A stretch of DNA of 13,947 nt from Hirudo medicinalis. Lineage: Eukaryota; Annelida; Clitellata; Hirudinida; Hirudinidae. Positions 1-10,739 of the stretch are shown here, one piece after another (positions within the stretch are counted from its first letter, which is position 1; each line of letters starts with the position of its first letter). The stretch spans positions 202,617 to 216,563 of the forward strand of contig MPNW01000250.1 in NCBI GenBank assembly GCA_011800805.1, read 5' to 3'. The notes below the pieces were generated by a model. That model was not told the DNA's origin, ran no database searches, and saw only the letters and a program-made list of their open reading frames with translations. The translations under genes and the position numbers were made by a program.

Positions 1-163
<163 letters not shown>

Positions 164-898
164 TTGTTATTGTATAGAGGAATATACTGATGACGTAATA
201 ACTTGTTAGTATCTTTAGTGAAAACAATTCACATAAAATGTTGCTTTTCGCACTTCAAAATCATTGCTTATTACCAACAATTAGCAAACAAATTAAAATC
301 ATTTCAATTCTTTTATTTCTTTTTATTTTATTCGTCCGTGTTTTGTTGTTGAGTCACTGTCCTTTCAATTGATTTGTACAGTTCCAGCTCAACAGGACGA
401 TAGGTGCGTTCCCAAGAGAACAATTTATCGGAATGTTATCGAATTTTCAGCATTTAAATCTCCCATCGCACACTGACATTTGACGTCAAATTTCAGTTTA
501 AATTCCGCTCGAAAATCCATTCACACTGAGATCCATCGAAGGAATGAAGGAATGGAAGCACAACTTTCGGAAAAGCACCCGGTATCTCCCTCCACCTAAT
601 GGAAACAAAATGAAGCAGTGCACGTGTCGAAGAGGAGGAGTGGAAGATAACAATCCATTTATCAATGCCCACCTGTAATAACTTTCATAATGGGAGTGGA
701 AATCTGGAAGAAGAGGAAGATGAAGATGATGATGCAAGCAACAATACCTGGATAAGTGGAATGCATTCCAGGCGAATAGCACGCTAACCGGTTACACTTA
801 GGATCGATTAGGTTGGAGTTTAATTTGCCGGCATCGACTGAAACTCGTGCGCAAGACTGTCAGTGCTTTGGACCCCCAGAAGATGCGAGATAATGAAT
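164..898. other. Non-genic stretch with isolated regulatory-like words
   Basis: No coding region is convincing. Open frames are short, lack splice context and read as low-complexity. Visible words are a bZIP-like TGACGTAA near 191, a 14-bp perfect palindrome with a CRE core at 478-491, and an E-box CACGTG at 621-626. The stretch lies about 2.5 kb upstream of the NK1 promoter, so distal regulatory roles are possible but unproven. Confidence 0.6.
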
Positions 899-958
899 CG
901 GTCAATCAGTTAATCAATCAATCAATCAGTTAATCAATCAGTCAGGGTCAATCATCAA
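899..958. repeat. Imperfect TCAA tetranucleotide repeat
   Basis: The stretch is built from tetranucleotide TCAA/AATC words with GTTA and GTCA variants. A similar short AATC run sits just before the NK1 intron acceptor (about 5131-5147). Nothing coding is seen. Confidence 0.85.
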
Positions 959-989
959 CCAAGCTCTTATCTCTGGAGTATAAGCGACT

Positions 990-1092
990 TCATCATCGTC
1001 ATCAACATCGCCATCGTCATTGAACTGACATCATTACTGTAACTCTCCATTTTAGTCATCATCATCGACGTCGTCGTCGTCGTCGTCATCGT
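990..1092. repeat. Degenerate ATC/TCG trinucleotide tract
   Basis: CATCATCGTCATC-like words at about 990-1020 are followed by a purer TCATCATCATCGACG(TCG)n tract at about 1055-1090. Minus-strand Met/Thr-rich open frames across it are by-products of the trinucleotide period. Confidence 0.85.
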
Positions 1093-1261
1093 GACAGACA
1101 GACAGGCTTGGTTGTAGTTGTTAGTTGATTGGTAAATATTCTTTATAAAAATCAAATGAAGGTCTCCTTCGCATTTCATTTGGATTCACAGAATTCAATT
1201 GAATGCGCTGATAACTTATTAACTCTGAATGTCTTCAAAATGAGTGGATCAAGTGATGAGG

Positions 1262-1456
1262 TTGCCGAATGGATGATTGATGCATGAAATAATGGACCAG
1301 CTAATGGACGGATGAATGGACAGATGGATAGATGGGTGGATGGATGGGTGGATGGACGGATGGATGATTGGATGGAGGAATGGAAGTATGGATGAATGGA
1401 TGGATGGACCGATGGTTGAATGGAAAGATGGATGAATGGATGGATGAAGGCATGAA
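1262..1456. repeat. GGAT/TGGATGAA minisatellite
   Basis: Roughly 195 bp of degenerate tetranucleotide GGAT units occur in 8- and 12-bp combinations (TGGATGAA, TGGATGGA, TGGACGGA). On the minus strand it reads as Ser-Ile-His-Pro repeats, a consequence of the 12-bp super-period rather than a gene. Confidence 0.92.
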
Positions 1457-2154
1457 CATATCGTGGTCATATGAACTTGAGACCCTTATCTGCTGTTGAA
1501 GTGCAAATGAATTTCTCTGAACCTTTGACCGAACCTCGTTTCATTCAGTTGACCTTTAAGACGTTTAATGCACCTGTTTGAAATCATTTTTATTTTTAAA
1601 ATAACAGTAAGTTACGTAATGACGACATTGTCACGAATTAATTAGGAAATAATTAATAAATTACTGAATAATAATTATTAATCGGTTAAGATCCATTCTA
1701 AACAAACACAAACAAGCATTAGAAACGATTAGAAAGATATTTACAGGAAAATATTATTATAAATATTATTGTTATTATTATTATTATTTATTATTATTAT
1801 TATAATTATTACCATATTACTTCCATATCCACATCATGTTATTCTTCGTTCATTCCATCCCTGGATGTGTAGGAATTAGGTTCCTTGAATCGGTTTCGAA
1901 GCTGAAATGAAAGTTCATTTGAATCAAAGACCTGCAATGTTAGCAGGTGCTCGTCAGACTTCCAATTTGAATGACCCTTTACATAATATAAGCGGTAATT
2001 ATTAATATTTCATTTTAATTAATACATTCCAAAATATTTATCTTTTAATTGCTTAATAAATCGTCTACTTTCAAATTAATTGAATTCGATTAGAGAACAG
2101 TTAGGAATCCATATCAATGCCAAGAGACAGCAAATCGATCCCAAATCATCATCA
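1457..2154. other. AT-rich non-genic DNA with an ATT repeat
   Basis: No gene is seen. The stretch holds a tgaacctttgacc DR1-like word at 1518-1530, a perfect PAR-bZIP site GTTACGTAAT at 1611-1620, and an interrupted ATT/AAT tract at about 1752-1810. The remainder is AT-rich sequence dominated by TTAAT-type words. Confidence 0.6.
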
Positions 2155-2420
2155 AAAACTCTCAAGTTCTCCAATTGCGACTCCCTGGACGAACGGTGCC
2201 AGTTTTTCTTATTTCTTCTATACAATCCCTAGCAGCGGAGGTCCAAGTGTTTAGGAGGCTGTAAAAACATGACATAATCTGATGGTCGTGCGAATGGCCA
2301 CAACCGAGGTTGGTGTCAGGAGATCCCAGGTGACTCACCAGCCGTGATAACGGTCCACGCTTATCTCTTCTACGTGCTCCGGTATCAGTCCTCACTTAGC
2401 TCGGTCTGCTGACTAATTGG
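2155..2420. other. GC-richer complex block of unknown origin
   Basis: These roughly 265 bp stand out from their AT-rich, repetitive surroundings by higher GC and the absence of simple repeats. The minus strand has a 77-codon open frame (2162-2395) whose predicted peptide is not low-complexity, but it has no clear domain, start context or splice partners. I do not recognise it. It could be a worn transposon or SINE-like fragment, or an isolated exon. A tRNA-type box A-like word near 2230 and a box B-like word near 2307 are too far apart and too degenerate to call a SINE. Confidence 0.35.
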
Positions 2421-2502
2421 GTAATTAATGGATGCTGAAGAGGTGTGGAAGAGAACTTTTCGTACCATCATCAAAACTCGTCTGCTTATTTAGTTTATCA
2501 GT

Positions 2503-2597
2503 AACATCATCATCATCATCGTCGACATCATCATCATTACCATCTCCATCGTCGGCGACGACGTCATCATCATCATCATCATCATCATCACCATCAT
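2503..2597. repeat. (ATC)n tract with GTC/GAC interruptions
   Basis: CATCATCATC runs are interrupted by CGTCGACATC and CGGCGACGACG. The plus-strand open frame at 2432-2632 becomes polyserine here and is treated as a repeat artefact. Confidence 0.9.
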
Positions 2598-2799
2598 TCC
2601 ACTGGAGCCATGGAGTAAATGCACATCAGTAATGTTCTGCACAATGTCATGCACTTGCATTCAATTCATTTTATTTGAAAATGTAATCTTCGTTGGTAAT
2701 CAATTACGCTGCTAATATTGCACGTTACAATATATTTACATTGCATCATCACATTAATTTTTGTAATTAATAGATTATTTTAATTGCAATCAATAATGC

Positions 2800-2852
<53 letters not shown>

Positions 2853-2853
2853 N
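2800..2853. repeat. (AAT)n microsatellite ending in an N
   Basis: About 17 perfect AAT copies end at base 2852, and base 2853 is an unresolved N. The true repeat length is therefore uncertain. Confidence 0.95.
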
Positions 2854-2950
2854 TGTTTGATGTTCAACCTGAGCAGGTAACTGTTATAAGTTAATTAACC
2901 AAGTTAATTGGTTTATTACATTAGCTTAAAATTATTATTAAAGTCTTTGG

Positions 2951-2976
2951 TATTATTATTATTATTATTATTATTT
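2951..2976. repeat. (ATT)n microsatellite
   Basis: About eight perfect ATT copies, roughly 100 bp after the AAT run and complementary to it. The two could form a stem on a single strand. Confidence 0.93.
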
Positions 2977-3164
2977 TCCCGAGGAGATTCAAATTTCAGC
3001 CTAAAATGTCCGTTTGCATCCGCTGAAATGATTCATTTGCTGAAAAAAGATCAAAAGTGAAAACTTAAACATGAAATTGATTAAATCAACAAACTCGGAT
3101 GAAACAAGATGCCACAGTTATGTCGGCAACAATTAGTCACATCGAGACTTTGGAAGAGGATCGC

Positions 3165-3325
3165 CCATGATTGGTCAGCGAGTGACCGGCCCATCTCATT
3201 GGTCAGAAGTTTGGCGGGTGGGTGGCCTCGTTTGTACGGATAGGTGCCCGTTAAATGATGCGAAGATGAGTTGGGTCAGCTAAGCGCTATATAATCGATT
3301 ACTTTTTGCTGATAAGTTTTAGTTA
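3165..3325 (+). promoter_or_regulatory. Core and proximal promoter of the NK1 gene
   Basis: Two copies of ATTGGTCAG (inverted CCAAT boxes, NF-Y type) lie at 3170-3178 and 3198-3206, 28 bp apart. A GC/KLF-like GGCGGGTGGGTGG follows at 3213-3225. A TATA box TATATAA is at 3288-3294, and an initiator-like TTTAGTTAG lies around 3318-3325, giving a TATA-to-start distance of about 30 bp. The implied 5' UTR of about 110 nt (to 3432) contains no upstream ATG. Order and spacing match a textbook RNA polymerase II promoter facing the NK1 start codon. Transcription has not been demonstrated. Confidence 0.7.
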
Positions 3326-3432
3326 GTTCGTGTTAATAAGCTTTAAGAATTCGAGTGAAATAGTTGTCGAAGGTTTAATTTTTTGTTGCTGGTTGAACTG
3401 CGTCAGAATACAATCGACAATCGGAGTCGATC

Positions 3433-5671
<2,239 letters not shown>

Positions 5672-5684
5672 ACTTAAAAAATAG

Positions 5685-5764
5685 ATTAAATAAATAAACT
5701 TTGAACTTTGACCTTTGAATAAACGTTGTTTTTGTTTTCATGAATAAAGTCGTTTTTTGAATAA
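5685..5764 (+). terminator. Polyadenylation signal cluster of NK1
   Basis: After the stop codon ending at 5671 come ATTAAA (5685-5690) and AATAAA at 5689-5694, 5693-5698, 5718-5723 and 5743-5748, with another at about 5759. The 5718 copy is followed directly by a T/G-rich stretch, the expected downstream element, so it is a good candidate. The 3' UTR would be about 30-120 nt. Confidence 0.7.
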
Positions 5765-7140
5765 ATATTTGTCTTAATATTCTCGTTGTCCTTACTCGTT
5801 ATTATTGGTATCTATTTGAAATATTGTAATTAGAGGAAATATTGTAATGAGAGGAAATATTATCGTTCTACTAACCTAATATTTACCACTTTTATTAATA
5901 TTAACACCTTTTTTTTCTAAAATTGGATTTACAAGGAATTTAAACTATAAAATGATTTAAAATGTAACTGCCACAAAATGTGATTTTATGTTCAAAATCT
6001 TTAATAAATATAATTCGAAATCAACAACATCGCAGCGACACCAATAATTATAATAATTATAATAATTATAATAATAATAATAATTATTATTACGAAACAC
6101 ACAATATTACCAAGTAGTTTTTAAACTTAGTTACTCAATTGCATTCAATTATAGATTTCGTTAGAAATAGATTGTATGATTGTTTTGAAACAAGCATTCA
6201 AACATAAATACAAAGGTGCAACAAAGATGCAGGTGAAAAAGGAAAGTTTCGAACGTGGACTTCGAGAACGACCATGATGTTACAATATTTCAATCTAAAT
6301 ACACATCAGGATAATCTCAATACCGTCGAGGTATTCCACTTAATCCTAAAAAATGTTGAGGAAAAAAGTTACAAAGAACCTTCTGCTAAAACAAAATCAT
6401 AATTTCAAGTTTGCCACTGCACACGACGTGTCCGAACATTGAAACTGGAGTAAGTACTATGCGAGATTTTTATTGGTCATAATTTATAATTTGTGAAATA
6501 TTAAACTTATTTCATATTTTCTTATGACTTACCATGGTAACATAAGCAGTTTATTAGTAAATAACACGTTCACATTTTTGATTCAACTCGAAAATCTGCT
6601 TTTCACATGTGCTTTTCATCCTGCGATATATTGATATGTTTCATTTTAATTGATTTTAATTTAATTTTATCGATTCATTTTAAGTAATTTATCAAATGCG
6701 ATCGAATTACCCTCGAAAAAACAAGATAAGATTATATTAAAAGTAGAATTAATACCTTTCGTGTCAGGATTTCAAAAGCTGACAATCATTTCGTAATATT
6801 TGGCTGTTTATTACGAGCCATTTAAATGCAATTAAAACGAGACAATCAATGAGATCCAAACTAATAATCAGTCCTTTGAAGCCTCAATATCTCCTCTTAT
6901 GAATCCTTTGATTACTCGTCCCGTGGACAACCGAGCCACCCTATCGGGCAGCTGATTAGACTTGATTGAAAACAAAATCAATTTAGAAGTTGATATTGCT
7001 GCCTTTCAAAGGAAATATTGTGCCATCGCCAGTGGAGCGAAGAACTTTCGTCAGCAATACTTGGAGATGTTTTTCTGACCTCTCCTACTTGGGATTTCTC
7101 CACTGATAAGTTATCCACAGCAACCAAATGGGATAGCGAG
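5765..7140. other. Intergenic DNA downstream of NK1, with a complex island at 6880-7140
   Basis: No gene is seen on either strand. An AT-only imperfect palindrome of AATAATTAT units lies at about 6043-6093. Most of the rest is AT-rich. Bases 6880-7140 are different: non-repetitive and closer to balanced composition, with a TCF-type CCTTTGATT at 6905-6913 and a back-to-back GATA pair at 7105-7115. That looks like a possible cis-regulatory module, by inference only. Confidence 0.5.
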
Positions 7141-7249
7141 AGGCGTGAGTTTATAAATTGATAGGTTTTATCATCGCCATCATTATATTAGCGGGAATAC
7201 ATCCCATTGGACGGTCCTTCTGGACGATTGATTATTCTGAAATAAAAAT

Positions 7250-7318
7250 TGTCATTGTCATTATCATCATCATCGTCATCGTCATCATCATCGTCACGAG
7301 CACCTTTATCATCATCGT
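7250..7318. repeat. Degenerate ATC/GTC trinucleotide tract
   Basis: TCATTATCATCATCATCGTCATCG-type words continue for about 70 bp. The hydrophobic Ile/Val-rich plus-strand open frame at 7158-7445 is largely made by this repeat and is not called as a gene. Confidence 0.85.
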
Positions 7319-7968
7319 CTTCTTACAAATACTTAGATTCGTGTATCAAATTACATCATTTGTGAGAAGTGAGAAAAGTTCTGCAAACGTCCAACATTGC
7401 TTGAAACTTTGTAAACATTTTGAAACTCATTTCAGTTGCACGTGAAATAAAATGAATAGTGAAAATAATTGATGACATCAACATCAACATCAATCATCAA
7501 CATTGTGAATTTGAATATTATTATTTTATTTATTTATTACATAATTATTGTTTAACAAATTACATTGTAATGTTAATGACACTGCTGTAATATTTACAAT
7601 TTTAATGTTAGTGCAATTGAAACAAGAATTGCATCACTCATTCACACATGCACACACAGGTGCACAACGTACACCTGTCGAAATGAAGGTAAATATTCTT
7701 ATAAATTCGCTCAGTTTAGTCGCTAACAATATATATTATTCTTTAGTCGTTCCGTAGTGTGCAAATATTTTTGCATTTTGCATTAAATAATTTATTTATA
7801 ATTAGCCTTAATTAATTTTGCAGCATTTAAATTTATTTAAACTTAATTTGACGTCTGATTACAAAAGTGTTTGTCCTAAATTCATTTCAATTATATTTTA
7901 AAAAAAGTATATTTTATTTATTTAAGGAAATAATTATTATTAAATTCTAAAGGAAAAAGAAAGAAAAC
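7319..7968. other. AT-rich non-genic DNA
   Basis: No supported gene. The stretch includes an E-box CACGTG at 7439-7444, CATCAA repeats near 7480-7500 and a CA-rich run near 7645-7660. The open frame at 7548-7757 has no splice partners or recognisable domain. Confidence 0.6.
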
Positions 7969-8268
7969 ATTCAACCGACAACCATTCAACCGACAATCAT
8001 TCAACCGACAATCATTCAACCGACAATCATTCAACCGACAATCATTCAACCGACAACCANTGCTGGATTAGCCGGAAATGTTGTGCTCAGTGGAACGTCG
8101 GTGCTGTCCAATTAAGCGATGAAAATAGTCGTATAAATTCAACCGACAATCATTCAACCGACAATCATTCAACCGACAATCATTCAACCGACAACCATTC
8201 AACCGACAATCATTCAACCGACAATCATTCAACCGACAATCATTCAACCGACAACCATTCAACCGACA
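7969..8268. repeat. 15-bp minisatellite in two blocks around a 77-bp interruption
   Basis: The core ATTCAACCGACA recurs every 15 bp: six copies at 7969-8058 and nine at 8137-8268. Linkers are ATC or ACC. The blocks are separated by unrelated, GC-richer sequence at 8060-8136 that begins with an unresolved N. In the second block the linkers run T,T,T,C,T,T,T,C, giving a 60-bp higher-order period. The minus strand is open and reads as a Cys-Arg-Leu-Asn-Asp pentapeptide repeat because 15 is divisible by three; no surrounding gene supports translation. Confidence 0.95.
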
Positions 8269-8369
8269 TCAGCATTTCAAAACAAAGCCATTGAAAAGAA
8301 TCTTTTTTAAAGTCTTAAGGAACATGAAATGTTAATATATAATGCCGGTATAAATCGGAATATACGTTC

Positions 8370-8417
8370 TTTATTAATAATAATAATTATTAATAAATAA
8401 TAATAATAATAATGATA

Positions 8418-8453
<36 letters not shown>

Positions 8454-8540
8454 GTGGTGATGATGATGATGATGATAATGATATTGATAACGATGACGAC
8501 GTCGACAATGGTGATGATAATATTAAACCGTTAATGTTAC

Positions 8541-8571
<31 letters not shown>
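8370..8571. repeat. Compound AAT / GAT / ATT microsatellite
   Basis: The order is an AAT tract (about 8372-8412), a GAT/ATG tract with GGT and GAC interruptions (about 8413-8522), a short unique gap, then a pure ATT run (about 8541-8571). The AAT and ATT ends are complementary and could fold back on each other. Confidence 0.93.
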
Positions 8572-8573
<2 letters not shown>

Positions 8574-8886
8574 GAAAATATAACTTTTAAACGTTAAAAT
8601 TATGATTTACAGCCGTCCAATTGAGAAAGAAACTTCCAAGTTCCTCGTAAGTTGTCCCAGGAGATGATGGATCGCACACCTCAATTATAAAACCATCTTT
8701 TTTCATCCTTTTCAGTGGAAAGATTTTCCTTCCAAGAAATTCAAGGATTTAACTGGAGTTTTGAACTTTTGTAAAAATAAATTATTTCATATTTGAGGAT
8801 ATCGAACCACACGCAGATAGTCGAACGTAAACAGCAAAAGAAAGAAGTTGATTTTAAGATCTTGAACATGTTTTTGCGGAGTACTG

Positions 8887-8954
8887 AAATTATAAAATAT
8901 AAATCTATAATTTAAAACAGAAATTATAAAATATAAATCTATAATTTAAAACAG
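8887..8954. repeat. Perfect 34-bp tandem duplication
   Basis: Two adjacent, identical 34-bp copies (8887-8920 and 8921-8954) begin aaattataaaat and end aaaacag. Perfect identity in neutral AT-rich DNA suggests a recent duplication or an assembly artefact. Confidence 0.95.
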
Positions 8955-8998
8955 AAAGTGCAACTGGAAAACACTTTGCAGTCACGAAACGCCAACTG

Positions 8999-9004
8999 TT
9001 TAAT
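8999..9004 (-). terminator. Candidate polyadenylation signal of the minus-strand membrane-protein gene
   Basis: ATTAAA on the minus strand lies about 115 nt past the stop codon at 9118-9120. No canonical AATAAA is nearer. Assignment is by position only. Confidence 0.4.
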
Positions 9005-9117
9005 TTGCCAGCTAAAACCCACAATGGCGGTGTGTCCTCAGATGACAAATTTGCAGTACGTAACAAGATGAAACAATATTTTATGAAAGTAAGCGCACGT
9101 CTTCAATGCATGTCAAT

Positions 9118-10717
9118 TCAAATATTGGAACTGTCCTGTGTGTTCAATTGTTTCTGAAAAGACAGAGGTTCATGTTCGCCGATGTTGAGCATGGAACTCG
9201 AATGTTTTTCCCCATCGAAATTCGAACTATCCTGAATGTCTTTGTCCGTCGGTTGGTGGAGCTTGCAGGAAACGTTCAACAGGTTCAGAGGAGTGGTCAA
9301 AGAAGCTCTGCGATTATCAGGGATCCGATGTTTGTAGACGGTCGGTCTGACGTGAGCAACTGATCTGCTTGCTCCCAGGTTGAAAGGTTGAGGACTCTTC
9401 GACGAAGGCTTTAGGATGATGAAATTGTACGGCAGACAATCGAGAAAAGAGCTCTGTGGTTTTTCTTGAAGTTGTTGCTGTTGTTGCTGCTCCAAGCGAC
9501 TGCCGTCGGTGCTGTATCCTTCTGCCTTCTTCTGATCCATTCGGGTCAAGACTTCGATGCAAGAGATGCTCAAGTTGTTGTTCTCGGCGTCACTCTGATA
9601 AAAGGCCATCTCTTCATCTTCTTCGAATTCGTTTTGAACTCTCGGGTCAAAGGTCGTTTTGTAGGGCAGGTACTCGTTGTTGTTTGTTTCGATTGTATGC
9701 TGTTTGGAGAACATGTTTCCTTCTGCGGTCCACTCCATGTCCTGTGCCAACTCATAACCACCTGTGGTGGAATTTTGAGGTGGAAATCATATTTCATTTC
9801 GCCGACGATGTTTTATGAATGATGCGATTAGCGAGGTGCAACTAACACCTGTAGTATCCATTAGCAGGACGAGCTTAAATCAAATATTAGCTAAATGCCT
9901 GTCACTTAGCACTTCAGGTAATCTTGAGGTAGCGCCAATTTTTTTTTCATTTATATAAGAAAATAAACAAATTCAAACTTGGTTTAGACATTTTAAGAAC
10001 ATCGCAAGAGTATTTCTGCCAAATAACATACATGCAAGTCATTCTTCATCAAAGCATCATCCATCTCCACGCAAGGAATTCCTGAAAAAGCACCCCTTAC
10101 AGCTGCTAAATTGTCCACAGCAACAGGACCTCTGGAAAGCTCCTGAGATTTCGATCTGCGCATGACAGAGCCCACTTCCGTCCTCGGATCGCAATTACCG
10201 GGTGAAGATGGCGACTGTCTCCTGCAAGAATTCACCCGAAACAAACAGCAGCAGAGAATCCAGAAAATAAATATGGTGGCCGGAAGTAGAATGACTGGCA
10301 GGAGAATTTCTGTCGACGTGATGAGATAAAAGCTGAAAGAAATTTAGAGCAAATTAATCCAGATAATATATTTTTCAAGCAATTTTAACGTCACAAGTCA
10401 AAATTACTCGCCATCTTGTATCATTATGAATTACAATCATTATTATTTTCAGAAGATAAAAAATACAACTTAACACCTGCAAGAGCGATGCTCACCTGAC
10501 GTGGTTTTTACCGTGAGAGAAGAAAGTGTCCTTATCCTGTACGCACCTGTAGATGTTCCAGTGTTGATGATACCTGCAGCACATGTCCACCTCACCTGGA
10601 ATCTGGCAACAGCAAAAATCCATCCCCGGGACGTAGTTGTTGACTGAGCAGATGTGGGTAAAGTGGACGTACTGCTTGGGAGAACATTCGCCCACGTTCG
10701 AAGATTTTGAACTTTTT
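9118..10717 (-). CDS. Cysteine-rich single-pass membrane protein, 3' exons (kinase-less receptor-like or Shisa-like)
   Basis: Three minus-strand exons join in phase: about 10717-10496, 10332-10032 and 9741-9118 (stop TGA 9120-9118). Donors are gtgagc and gtatgt; acceptors are ttctttcag and ttggcacag. The first junction codon is AG|C (Ser) and the second is phase 0. The ectodomain exon has cysteines in the pattern C-x11-C-x11-CCC-x8-CC-x10-C. The next exon opens directly into a hydrophobic helix (10307-10239, ILLPVILLP...FWILCCC) followed by Arg-rich RVNSCRRQ, implying type I topology. The roughly 275-residue cytoplasmic part has an acidic EFEEDEE, a six-Gln run and EHEPL near the end. No kinase motifs and no PPxY are seen. 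C-x10-F-CCC and EHEPL recall type II BMP/activin receptors; the six-cysteine Shisa-like group is an alternative. The 5' end, including any signal peptide, is missing. The gene structure is fairly secure; the family is not. Confidence 0.65.
9742..10031 (-). other. Intron between juxtamembrane and tail exons
   Basis: A 290-bp intron with a strong donor gtatgt. The acceptor is less certain: ttggcacag (exon from 9741) keeps phase 0, whereas the upstream accacag (exon from 9761) has a better context but would need a phase-1 donor. No kinase-coding sequence is hidden inside it. Confidence 0.6.
10333..10495 (-). other. Intron between ectodomain and transmembrane exons
   Basis: A 163-bp GT-AG intron (minus-strand donor gtgagc, acceptor ttctttcag) interrupts a Ser codon just before the membrane helix. 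Both splice sites are good and the frame is kept, which supports joining the flanking open frames. Confidence 0.75.
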
Positions 10718-10739
10718 CTGCTCACTTTGAAATTGAAGA

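Noticed and set aside
1249..1470. Minus-strand protein of Ser-Ile-His-Pro repeats
   Set aside because: It is the GGAT minisatellite read in a frame that its 12-bp super-period keeps open.
2432..2632. Plus-strand polyserine open frame
   Set aside because: It is produced by the ATC repeat, with no domain, promoter or splice partners.
6450..6456. Consensus donor GTAAGTA
   Set aside because: No open exon or paired acceptor could be found next to it.
7158..7445. Hydrophobic Ile/Val-rich small membrane protein
   Set aside because: The hydrophobic part is the ATC/GTC repeat; no start context or conservation can be argued.
7969..8268. CRISPR-like array
   Set aside because: The units are direct 15-bp tandem copies with no unique spacers, in an animal genome.
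9570..9797. Alternative minus-strand frame for the tail exon (75 residues)
   Set aside because: It would follow from the accacag acceptor with phase 0 but stops early, whereas the chosen frame stays open for over 200 codons and carries acidic and Gln tracts.
9456..9822. Two plus-strand open frames opposite the tail exon
   Set aside because: Shadows of the minus-strand exon; the polyleucine is the antisense of the CAG-encoded Gln run.
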